NCBI GenBank assembly: GCA_050747525.1
Contig: JBOGOC010000042.1
Location: 4,968 to 68,967, forward strand
DNA length: 64,000 bases
Direction of reading: 5' to 3'
Source of the DNA: JBOGOC01 sp050747525
GTDB taxonomy: Bacteria > Acidobacteriota > Polarisedimenticolia > JACPZX01 > DASXTC01
The notes under the pieces were generated by a model, which was given only the letters and a program-made list of their open reading frames with translations, searched no databases and had not been told where the DNA came from. Positions 8,204-15,843 of this stretch are shown piece by piece. How positions within the stretch are numbered: position 1 is the first letter of the stretch; every line of letters begins with the position of its first letter. Both the position numbers and the translations under genes were made by a program.

Positions 8204-8938
8204 TCACCGGCCTGTGATCAGCAATTGAAGCCTTCCGGCAAGCGTCAGGGCCGCAGTTTCGAGGTCGTCCGCGTTGTTGGGCACCTCGAGGACGCGCGTC
8301 GGGCCAGGGCGCCGTTGCCAGCCGGCCAGCACCTCCAGGACCTCCTCGAAGACGCGTGTCCCGCGCGCGATCGCGCGATCCCCGTCCGGGCCCGCGTCGT
8401 CGAGGCGGGAGTCACGATCCACCCTGCCGGCCAGGCGGCGCCTCACCGTCTCCGCCGACGAGCGCACCACCACCACGGCGCCGGGGCGCGGGAGGCCGGC
8501 TTCCAGGCGGAAGGCCACGCGCGCCGCCGCCCCGGGAGCCCCTCCGTAGGCGATCGACCAGAGGGCCTGCAGGATCCCCTGATCGAAGAGGTGAAGATCC
8601 CCCGGGGCCGGGGGGTGACTCATCAGACGGGTGACCAGCAGCCAGTTGAAGGTCATGCGTCCTGTGTCCGCGCCCCGGGCCTGGCCCGAGTCCCGGATGG
8701 CCTGCGCCGCGCGGAGGGATCGCCGGGGATGCGCCAGCATCTCCGCGGCTACGAGCCTGGACTTGAGCGCCAGGCGGGCCACGCGGGGGATGTCGTGCGC
8801 CAGGGGGTAGCTCGGCTGGGTGACTCTCAGGCCGCTCGCTTCCAGCATCTCTGCCGCCCGCCGGGAGAGAGTCGACTTGCCCGAGCCGGGCATCCCGACG
8901 AACTCGACGACCAGGCCTCGCTCGGTCATCGCTTCCAT
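8204..8938 (-). CDS. P-loop nucleotide/nucleoside kinase-like protein
   Basis: A 244-residue soluble protein with a clear Walker A motif GMPGSGKST at residues 15-23 and a later LHLFDQGILQALWSIAYGG that resembles the DR(Y/F) base-recognition segment of thymidylate-kinase-like enzymes. A VVVVRSSAETVRRRLAGR stretch resembles the lid-preceding region of such kinases. The substrate is unknown. It lies between the second kinase-like gene and Wza in the exopolysaccharide operon; such P-loop proteins occur in polysaccharide clusters, but their role is not established. An internal ATG at 8929 is an alternative start. Confidence 0.7.
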   Translation of the reverse strand: MEAMTERGLVVEFVGMPGSGKSTLSRRAAEMLEASGLRVTQPSYPLAHDIPRVARLALKSRLVAAEMLAHPRRSLRAAQAIRDSGQARGADTGRMTFNWLLVTRLMSHPPAPGDLHLFDQGILQALWSIAYGGAPGAAARVAFRLEAGLPRPGAVVVVRSSAETVRRRLAGRVDRDSRLDDAGPDGDRAIARGTRVFEEVLEVLAGWQRRPGPTRVLEVPNNADDLETAALTLAGRLQLLITGR

Positions 8939-9082
8939 AGTGGCGCGCAGATTGTGCCTACCCTGGGAATGGGCCCGAATTCAACAAGGACCTGGTCCGT
9001 TTCAACACCCGACGCCGCCGAAAAGGCCTGAAAACACGCCCCTCTCGAGCGAGGAACAATCTCCGCGCCACGATGCATCGCT

Positions 9083-10609
9083 TCAGAGGACAGACCAGAT
9101 GTCCCGCTTGATCTTCAGGAGGACCTCCTCCAGAGGAGCGTCCGCGTTCACCTCCGAGACCCGGGAGGCCGGGTACCTCAGGGTCCGGATCGTCTCCACC
9201 CTGCGCAGCACCTCGTCGGGCCCCATGTCGGGCTTTCGGCTCGAGGCCACCTCCGGGCTCACGTGCAGCTTGATGACCAGATCGGGAGGGAGCCGCTCGG
9301 CCCAGGCATAGGGGCTCCCTTCCCATCGGGCGAGGAGCCGGAGCAGGACGTTCGGGCTGTCGCGCCAGTGCCCCAGGAGGGGCCCGTCGTTGTAGCCGTC
9401 CACCTGGTTCTGGGGATAGCGATCGCACAGCACGACCATGCCGCGGTTTCGCGCGCGCCACGACTTGAGCAGCTTGCGGCGCTTCTCCAGCGAAAGAGCC
9501 AGCGCCCAGACCGGCCGCAGGCGGCGCTTGAAGCCCTTCCTGCCGCTTCCTCCCGAAGACCTGGTGCCGTCGCCTCCTCTGGCCAGGCGCAGCGCCGCGC
9601 GCATGGGCCACCGGATGAGCGAGGCCGGGCCATCGCCGCTTCCGTGGTACATGGTCAGCACGTCGACCTTCCAGGAGAGCCAGCGGGCGACCTCCTTCAC
9701 CACGGTGGACTTCCCGGAGCCGTCCGATCCCAGGATGGCCACGACCAGGCCGCCCGAAGGAAGGCTGCGGTTCATCGGAGTGGGCGGATGCGTGATCCGC
9801 TTCGCGAGGCTGGCGCGCATCCCGTACAGCTCCCGCGTCCAGCGCCGCACCCTGGCCACGAGAGGACTGTGCGTGCGGCAGCGGCGCAGCGTGGGGGCCG
9901 AGGCGCGGCGGAACCGGGTCAGGCTCCGCAGCCTGGGGGCGCCGGACAGCATCTCCGCGGCCACGTCGGAGGCCTCGCGGCCGAGCAGGTCCCGCACCAG
10001 AGCCACGACCCGGGCGGGATTCGACCGCTGGCGCAGCCAGCGGTACTCGCGGTCCAGGCCCCCCCTGGTGTAGTCCCTTCCCGCCCACGAAGCGACGCGG
10101 TCCCTCAGCCGGGACTTGAGCGCGCTGCGCAGGAAGAAGATGACCATCTCGGCGTCGGGGTGGCTCGCGTACATCCCTTCGGGCTGCTGCACGTGCCGCG
10201 TGGCCAGGAACAGCTCTTCCCATGGGAGCCAGTACCCCTTGGAGTTCTTCTCTCCCATGCGCAGCAGGTGATGGACGTGCAGGTGGACGAGACTCCCCGT
10301 CGCCTCGTCGAAGCCCACGTAGTCTTCCAGGCCCGGGTGCGTGCGCATCGGCGTGGCCAGGAGGCGCTTGAAACCCGCTTCGCCGAAGATCCGGTCCAGC
10401 ACGTGGGTGCCGGCCCGATCGAACAGCACGTCCAGGTCGGTCATACCGACCATCCCTTCGAACAGATGCTCGTTGCTCTTCCAGTGGCAGTAGCGGATCC
10501 CTTCGCGGTCCAGGGCGTCGAGCAGCCTGCGCAGGACCAGGAGCCCGCGCGGAGGTCCGGAGGATCGGTCCTCCCGGATGGTCCGCTCTGTGTCCTGGTG
10601 CACTCCCAT
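9083..10609 (-). CDS. Nucleotidyltransferase-like plus thymidylate-kinase-like two-domain protein
   Basis: A 508-residue protein. The N-terminal half (~20-230) looks like a minimal nucleotidyltransferase: YCHWKSNEHLFEG and GMTDLDVLFDRA, the latter a D-x-D metal site. The C-terminal half (~265-508) is a P-loop kinase domain with VVAILGSDGSGKSTVVKE, a VVLCDRYPQNQVDGYNDGP base-binding segment and a lid-like region. The combination is seen in polysaccharide gene clusters and could modify or activate a cell-surface precursor, but no substrate can be read from the sequence. The start codon overlaps the flippase stop (TAATG), so the two are translationally coupled. 144 bp without a recognisable gene follow before the next kinase gene. 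Confidence 0.75.
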   Translation of the reverse strand: MGVHQDTERTIREDRSSGPPRGLLVLRRLLDALDREGIRYCHWKSNEHLFEGMVGMTDLDVLFDRAGTHVLDRIFGEAGFKRLLATPMRTHPGLEDYVGFDEATGSLVHLHVHHLLRMGEKNSKGYWLPWEELFLATRHVQQPEGMYASHPDAEMVIFFLRSALKSRLRDRVASWAGRDYTRGGLDREYRWLRQRSNPARVVALVRDLLGREASDVAAEMLSGAPRLRSLTRFRRASAPTLRRCRTHSPLVARVRRWTRELYGMRASLAKRITHPPTPMNRSLPSGGLVVAILGSDGSGKSTVVKEVARWLSWKVDVLTMYHGSGDGPASLIRWPMRAALRLARGGDGTRSSGGSGRKGFKRRLRPVWALALSLEKRRKLLKSWRARNRGMVVLCDRYPQNQVDGYNDGPLLGHWRDSPNVLLRLLARWEGSPYAWAERLPPDLVIKLHVSPEVASSRKPDMGPDEVLRRVETIRTLRYPASRVSEVNADAPLEEVLLKIKRDIWSVL

Positions 10610-12132
10610 TAGCTGTCTCCGCGCAGCAGCGAGCCCGGTGTCCGTGCCCGGCGCTTCGGAAGATACTCCCCCAGCGTGCGGAGCATCCAGATCCCGTCAC
10701 GCCCGAGCACGGACCCGGGCAGGTAGCGGGCGCAGAGGGCAACGCCTGCCGCCAGAATGACCAGCGAGCCGGCGAGGATCCCCGCGGCGGGCAGGCCCAT
10801 CGCGCGAAGCGCCCAGGCGGATCCCCATGTCAGGGCCACCGAGAGCAGGGACAGCTTCAGGGCCGGCGCGTGCGCGCCCAGGAACTCCCTCCAGGACATG
10901 TCCGCCAGTTGAAGCGAGAGCTGGGCCATCAGGAGGAAGTTGCATCCGATCGCCGCCGTCACGCACCAGGTCACCCCCACCACTCCCCACGGAGCTCCCA
11001 GGGCTGCCCCGCCCATCACCAGGCCCGCGTAGATCCACTGGCGCCACGCCCTCCTGTAGACCGCGCCCGTGGCGCGCGCCAGGGAGTCGCTCATCTTGTA
11101 GCTCGTGCGGAAGAGCATCCCCAGGGCCAGGACGCGGAACGGCGGCACGGCCGCGTCCCATCCCGGCCCCAGCACGACTCTCACCACCTCGGGGGCCAGC
11201 ACCCACATGGCCAGGCTCCCGGGCAGAATGACCAGCGCGATGAGCGACACCCCACGGCGGAACGCCGAGCGCAGCCCGTCGGCCCGATCCTGGACGCGGG
11301 CCATGGCGGGAAAGAGGACGCGGTCCATGATCTGCCCGAGGAACATGGCGGGACTCGCCATGAGCTGGTAGGCACGGCCGTAGATTCCCAGCGCCTCCGC
11401 TCCCAGCCAGCGCCCGACGACGATCTGGTCGCCGTGGACCCCGAAGTAGTTGCCGATGCGGGCCGCCGTGAACCCTCCGCCGAACCACAGCAGGTCTCGG
11501 CAGGCGCCGCGATCCAGGGACAGGCGCATGGGATGGCGCCGCGTCAGCATCAGCCCGGCGGTCTTGATGCCGCTCTGCGACACGTGCGCGCCGGCAAGCG
11601 ACCAGACACCGTACCCGCTCAGCGCCAGCCCGATGCCCACCACACCGAACCCCAGCCCGAAGGCCGCCACTTCCACGAGCGCCAGGGAACGGAAACGAAG
11701 GTCGCGCTGCAGGAGAGACTCGGCCACCACGCCGGCCCCCTGCAGCAGGAAGACGACCGACATGGCCCGCACCACCGGGGCGAGACCCTCGATCCGGAAG
11801 AAGAGGGCGATGGGCCCGGCCATCAGCCAGACCAGCGCGGTCATGCCCGCGCCGAACAGCAGCGACAGCCAGAAGCCCGACTCCATGTGCAGGGCCCCCA
11901 GCTCGCGACGCTGCACGATGGCCGGTCCCACGCCGAGCTGGGAGAAGATCTGGCTGAAACTGACCACCACCATGGCGGCGCTCACCAGCCCGAAGTCCAC
12001 GGGAGTGAGCAGGCGGGCCAGCACCACCAGCACGAGGAGCTGCAGGACGGCCTGCGCTCCCGTTCCGAGGAAGGTCCAGAAGAACCCGCTCAGCGTGGAG
12101 GAGGTGAGCCCCGACGGAGCCTGCCCGCTCAA
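10609..12132 (-). CDS. Wzx-type polysaccharide flippase (MOP superfamily)
   Basis: A 507-residue integral membrane protein of the lipopolysaccharide/exopolysaccharide exporter family, with about 12-14 hydrophobic segments and the family N-terminus (GFFWTFLGTGAQAVLQLLVL, then ARLLTPVDFGLVSAAMVV). It would flip undecaprenyl-linked repeat units across the inner membrane. No ATG fits the N-terminus. A TTG at 12132-12130 overlaps the TGA of the upstream aminotransferase (TTGA), giving the protein a proper start just before the first membrane segment; I take this as the start by coupling. A GTG at 12234 is the alternative but adds a non-membrane Pro-rich leader. The 3' end overlaps the next gene by 1 bp. 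Confidence 0.85.
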   Translation of the reverse strand: MSGQAPSGLTSSTLSGFFWTFLGTGAQAVLQLLVLVVLARLLTPVDFGLVSAAMVVVSFSQIFSQLGVGPAIVQRRELGALHMESGFWLSLLFGAGMTALVWLMAGPIALFFRIEGLAPVVRAMSVVFLLQGAGVVAESLLQRDLRFRSLALVEVAAFGLGFGVVGIGLALSGYGVWSLAGAHVSQSGIKTAGLMLTRRHPMRLSLDRGACRDLLWFGGGFTAARIGNYFGVHGDQIVVGRWLGAEALGIYGRAYQLMASPAMFLGQIMDRVLFPAMARVQDRADGLRSAFRRGVSLIALVILPGSLAMWVLAPEVVRVVLGPGWDAAVPPFRVLALGMLFRTSYKMSDSLARATGAVYRRAWRQWIYAGLVMGGAALGAPWGVVGVTWCVTAAIGCNFLLMAQLSLQLADMSWREFLGAHAPALKLSLLSVALTWGSAWALRAMGLPAAGILAGSLVILAAGVALCARYLPGSVLGRDGIWMLRTLGEYLPKRRARTPGSLLRGDS

Positions 12133-13322
12133 CGGCGATGCCGGGCCGCGATGTCCAGGAGCGATTCGACCACGCGGTCCTGATCGTCCAGGGACAGGCC
12201 CGGGAAGAGAGGCAGCGAGATGGCGCGCGCCCACTCCCGCTCGGCGTGAGGGAAGCTCCCCTTGGGGTGACGCAGCTTTCTACGGTAGAAGGAGTGGAGG
12301 TGCAGCGGGATGAAGTGGACGCTCGTGCCGATGCCGCGGTCCTTCAGCTCCTCGATCACCTGATCGCGCCCGATCTTCAGCGTGCCGGGACGCAGCCTCA
12401 CCATGTACAAGTGCCAGGCGTGGGTCCAGCCCTTCTTCTGCGCGGGCAGGTCGAAGACGTCGCTGGCCGCAAGCAGGCGGCTGTACCGCAGGGCGAGCGT
12501 GCGGCGCCGGGCCTGCATGCCGCGGAACTTGGCCAGCTGCGCCAGCCCGATGCCGGCGGCCACGTCGGTCATGTTGTACTTGTAGCCCAGGTCGACGATG
12601 TCGTACTTCCACGTGCCCGAGGCCGTGTACCGCTTCCACGCGTCGCGCGAGAGGCCGTGCAGGCTCAGCCGGCGGACGCGCGCGGCCAGATCGGCGTCGT
12701 TGGTGGTGAGCATGCCCCCTTCGCCCGTGGTGAGGTTCTTGGTCGCGTAGAAGCTGAAGCAGGTCATGTCCGACAGCGCGCCGATCGGGCGCTTGCCCAC
12801 CGTGCTCCCCAGGGCATGGGCCGCGTCCTCGATGACGGGGATCCCGCGCCGTTTTCCGATCTCCAGAATCTCGTCCATCTCGCACGCCAGCCCGGCCATG
12901 TGCACCGGAACGATGGCCCGCGTGCGGCGGGTGATGGCCCGGCGGATGGCCGCCGGATCGATGTTGAGCGTCCGCGGCTCGATGTCGGCGAAGACGGGGC
13001 GAGCTCCCTGGTACAGGATCGTCTCTCCCGTGGCCGCGAAGGTGTACGGGGTGGTGATCACCTCGTCACCCCGTTTCACGCCGGCGGCCGCCAGGGCGAT
13101 GTGCAGGGCCGCGGTGCAGGAGTTCACGGCCACGGCGTGCTGCGCGCCCACGTAGCGGGCGATGCGCTGCTCGAATTCCTTCACCTTGGGTCCGGTGGTG
13201 AGCCACCCGGATCGGATCGCTTCGCTCACCTGATCGATCTCGGTCTGATCCGTGGAGGGAACGCAGAAAGGAATGCGCCGTGGAGCCTCGACCGCGCGCA
13301 GCTTCCGGGAGGTCCCCTTCAT
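12129..13322 (-). CDS. DegT/DnrJ/EryC1/StrS-type sugar aminotransferase
   Basis: A 397-residue PLP enzyme that would aminate a nucleotide-linked keto-sugar. The family features are complete: SGWLTTGPKVKEFE near the N-terminus, NSCTAALHIALAA for phosphate binding, EDAAHALG for the PLP-ring Asp, and the Schiff-base Lys at residue 195 in SFYATKNLTTGEGG. Length is typical. It overlaps the upstream sugar transferase by 4 bp (ATGA) and the downstream flippase by TTGA, so it is fully inside the exopolysaccharide operon. It implies an amino sugar in the polymer. Confidence 0.92.
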   Translation of the reverse strand: MKGTSRKLRAVEAPRRIPFCVPSTDQTEIDQVSEAIRSGWLTTGPKVKEFEQRIARYVGAQHAVAVNSCTAALHIALAAAGVKRGDEVITTPYTFAATGETILYQGARPVFADIEPRTLNIDPAAIRRAITRRTRAIVPVHMAGLACEMDEILEIGKRRGIPVIEDAAHALGSTVGKRPIGALSDMTCFSFYATKNLTTGEGGMLTTNDADLAARVRRLSLHGLSRDAWKRYTASGTWKYDIVDLGYKYNMTDVAAGIGLAQLAKFRGMQARRRTLALRYSRLLAASDVFDLPAQKKGWTHAWHLYMVRLRPGTLKIGRDQVIEELKDRGIGTSVHFIPLHLHSFYRRKLRHPKGSFPHAEREWARAISLPLFPGLSLDDQDRVVESLLDIAARHRR

Positions 13323-13963
13323 GACATCACCCCCCTGTCCCTGAAGGCGAACGCGGTGTCCATGCGGGGCCGGATGCCCGCCACCAGCAGGGCCACCTCC
13401 ACGATGAGTCTCAGGTCCGAGAAGGCGGTCCTGTGCCGGATGTACTCGAGGTCCGCCTCGAGCTTTCTAGGCATGAGCTCCTCCACGTAAGCGCGCTCGG
13501 GGTTGGGATGATGCTCCAGCAGGTCCGGCTCGTGCGGATAGACGAGCTGGGCCATGAACGCCAGGCCGGGCTTCACGTCCAGCACGTGGCGCTGCTCGGG
13601 CGTATAGAGGTGAACGAACTTCTCCATCTCGGGGCGCGGCCCTGCCAGGCTCATGTCTCCCTTCAGGACGTTCCACAGCTGCGGCAGCTCGTCGACCTTC
13701 CAGCGGCGAAGGAAGTGCCCCAGCGGCGTGACCCGGGGATCTCCGTGCGCGGTGAGCGCCGAGGCTCCCTGAGCCTGGCGCACCGTCATCGTGCGGAACT
13801 TGTAGAGCCAGAACGGCACCCCGTGCAGGCCGGCACGGCGCTGTCTGAAGAAAACCGGCCCCTGCGACGTGAGCTTCTGAAGGAGGCAGACGAAGAGCAG
13901 CGGCACCGAGAGCACCAGCAGCACCAGGCTCGCCACCACGAGATCAGACAACCGCCGGACCAT
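13319..13963 (-). CDS. Initiating undecaprenyl-phosphate sugar phosphotransferase (WcaJ/PglC type)
   Basis: A 214-residue monotopic transferase that attaches the first sugar-1-phosphate to undecaprenyl phosphate. It has the hydrophobic N-terminal segment (VVASLVLLVLSVPLLFVCLL) and the family pattern GPVFFRQRRAG, LYKFRTM, LGHFLRRWKVDELPQLWNVL and DMSLAGPRPE. It is the short PglC-like form without the extra membrane domain of WcaJ/WbaP. The gene overlaps the Rieske gene upstream by 20 bp and the aminotransferase downstream by 4 bp. Confidence 0.92.
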   Translation of the reverse strand: MVRRLSDLVVASLVLLVLSVPLLFVCLLQKLTSQGPVFFRQRRAGLHGVPFWLYKFRTMTVRQAQGASALTAHGDPRVTPLGHFLRRWKVDELPQLWNVLKGDMSLAGPRPEMEKFVHLYTPEQRHVLDVKPGLAFMAQLVYPHEPDLLEHHPNPERAYVEELMPRKLEADLEYIRHRTAFSDLRLIVEVALLVAGIRPRMDTAFAFRDRGVMS

Positions 13964-14282
13964 CGGCCTTCTCTCCTCCCCAGTCCCAGCTCAGCCTGAC
14001 GGCTCCGTCCACGGTGCGCACCACCACGGGCTTCAGGCAATAGAAGGGCACTTCCACGCAGCGTCCCGTGGCCGCGGCGAAGCGCCAGCCGTGCCCCGGG
14101 CACTCGATGTGGTCTCCGTTGACCTCGCCGTCCGACAGACGCCATCCGGCGTGCGGGCAGACATCCTCGTAGGCCAGCACCGAGGCCCCCTTGCGCACCA
14201 CCACGACTCCCTGGCCTGCCGCCTCCAGACGCACGGGGCGTCCCTCCGGCAGATCCTCGAGCCTCACCTCAATGTGTGGCAT
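13944..14282 (-). CDS. Small Rieske [2Fe-2S] protein
   Basis: A 112-residue single-domain Rieske protein. The cluster ligands are C42 and H44 in VCPHAGW and C61 and H64 in CPGHGW. It has no membrane segment or catalytic iron domain, so it probably acts as an electron-transfer partner or regulatory subunit. It overlaps the end of the MBL-fold gene by 14 bp and the sugar transferase by 20 bp. Together with the MBL protein it matches the two-domain build of CMP-N-acetylneuraminate hydroxylase (Rieske plus MBL fold), here as two genes; this link is an inference from domain content. Confidence 0.88.
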   Translation of the reverse strand: MPHIEVRLEDLPEGRPVRLEAAGQGVVVVRKGASVLAYEDVCPHAGWRLSDGEVNGDHIECPGHGWRFAAATGRCVEVPFYCLKPVVVRTVDGAVRLSWDWGGEKADGPAVV

Positions 14283-15582
14283 ACCAGCGGCTCAGCCTCC
14301 CCGGATCCGGATCATATAGAAAATGATACAGCGGCTCGTTGTAGACATCGGGCCGCCGCGACAGCTCCACCCTCAGCGACAGGAACAGATCCTCCAGCCA
14401 CGTCTCCCGTCCCGTCATGAACGGATACAGCAGCCGGTCCTCCACCTTCATGCGGTACGTCCAATCATCGGCCCGTCCCTCCCTGACGAACGTGGAACCG
14501 GCGGCGTTGAAGTCCACCGTCCAGGCGCCCGCCTGCGGCCCCGTGGCCTCGACGAGCAGCCTGGCGCCCACCCGGCGCCGCATGTCGGGGCTCAGCGCGC
14601 CCACACGGTCCTGAAAATAGCTCATCACGCAGGCTCCGAGATCAGTCCCTGCGGCCGGCAGATTCGACAGGGCGGCCAGCCGGGGCGCCATGCGCGCGGC
14701 GGCATCCGCCATGTAGCGGCCGCGGTCGCCGTGAAAAGAGTCGGGCGCCTGCCGGATGAAACCGCGCGTGCTGTCCCAGACGTCGGTGGCCGCCATGAAG
14801 AGCGGCTCCGACGACACGCCCCCCTGCAGCGCCGCGATCGCTTCTTTCGGGTCGATGAAGATTCCCATCTCCGTCGAGTTGAGCCACAGCATGCCGGGCT
14901 CCAGGACCATGCAGGGGCCCGATGAAGGGACCGCCACGCGCGGACGGGTCAGCTTCACCCGCTGGACGAAGCTCTTGAGCAGCATCTGCCGCCGCCGCTG
15001 CACGAGACCGGCCTTGGTGTCCTGAGGGTAGTCGTACATGATCGGAAACCAGTTGGCCCCCGAGAACATGAAGAAGCCCAGGTCGATACCGCGCTCGCCC
15101 ACGCGCCTCAGGTCCTCGAAGCCGAGCTTGCAGTCCGTCTCGTTGAAGACGCGCACCCCTTCGCCTTCCACGAGGATGGCCGAGTCGTTCGTGTACTCCG
15201 CGCTGCCGTACAGGGTGACGCTCAGCGAGTCGCCCAGATCGAGCGGGCGTCCCGACTCCAGCTCGCGGATGTCGGTGAATCCCAGCGACTCGACGTGCCG
15301 GCGGAAGCGCGGGCTGGGGAAGCGGCAGATGAGCACCGGAAGGTCCTTGCGCAGATGGCGCAGCGTGGCCGGATCGAGATGGTCCTGGTGCTCGTGCGAC
15401 AGGAACAGGTAGTCGAGGCCGTCCTTGGGGAAGGTCCCCGGAGTGATCCCGGCATCCTCGAGCAGATGGGTGTGAAACCACGACCCGAAGTACGCGCCCT
15501 CGGTGAGCCAGGGGTCGGTCAGAATCCTGCGGCCGGCCGCCTCGATCAGCGTGCACGCCTGTCCGTAGTAGGTCACTCGCAC
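14269..15582 (-). CDS. MBL-fold metallo-hydrolase, UlaG/CMAH-like
   Basis: A 437-residue protein starting with GTG. The N-terminal half is a metallo-beta-lactamase fold: VTYYGQACTLIEAAG, ILTDPWL and the metal motif SHEHQDHLD (H63, H65, D67, H68). The C-terminal ~150 residues, with WLEDLFLSLRVELSRRPDVY near the end, are not a standard part of UlaG-type hydrolases and recall CMAH-like proteins. It is the first gene of the leftward operon. A GGAGAG lies 10 nt before the GTG. I see a -35-like TTGACA on the minus strand at 15637-15632 but no convincing -10. The reaction is unknown; sugar modification is plausible from context. Confidence 0.8.
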   Translation of the reverse strand: MRVTYYGQACTLIEAAGRRILTDPWLTEGAYFGSWFHTHLLEDAGITPGTFPKDGLDYLFLSHEHQDHLDPATLRHLRKDLPVLICRFPSPRFRRHVESLGFTDIRELESGRPLDLGDSLSVTLYGSAEYTNDSAILVEGEGVRVFNETDCKLGFEDLRRVGERGIDLGFFMFSGANWFPIMYDYPQDTKAGLVQRRRQMLLKSFVQRVKLTRPRVAVPSSGPCMVLEPGMLWLNSTEMGIFIDPKEAIAALQGGVSSEPLFMAATDVWDSTRGFIRQAPDSFHGDRGRYMADAAARMAPRLAALSNLPAAGTDLGACVMSYFQDRVGALSPDMRRRVGARLLVEATGPQAGAWTVDFNAAGSTFVREGRADDWTYRMKVEDRLLYPFMTGRETWLEDLFLSLRVELSRRPDVYNEPLYHFLYDPDPGRLSRWYATH

Positions 15583-15775
15583 GATCGGTTTCTCTCCATC
15601 GAGCAGGACAGCCTGCCAGAAAGATGCGAAATGTCAACCCGCGCGGAACGTAATGTACGCGGGAAGTCCTTTCTTGTCAGGGAGACGGACGATCCCTGCC
15701 AGGCCGAAAACCCCGTATCTGCCGACAGACCTGACACGCCCGGGAAGGACATCGAAAGAGCGCGTTAAATGTGCC

Positions 15776-15804
15776 TTGACACCTCATGTCGGGCGGGGTA
15801 TCAA
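15776..15804 (+). promoter_or_regulatory. sigma70-like promoter before the first copper-radical oxidase
   Basis: A perfect TTGACA (15776-15781) is 17 bp from TATCAA (15799-15804), 39 bp before the GTG start at 15844. The 260-bp gap between the divergent genes holds nothing else I can name. Confidence 0.55.
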
Positions 15805-15843
15805 CAAGGGCCACCTGCGTTCCCCCCCTGCGAGGAGGTTCCC

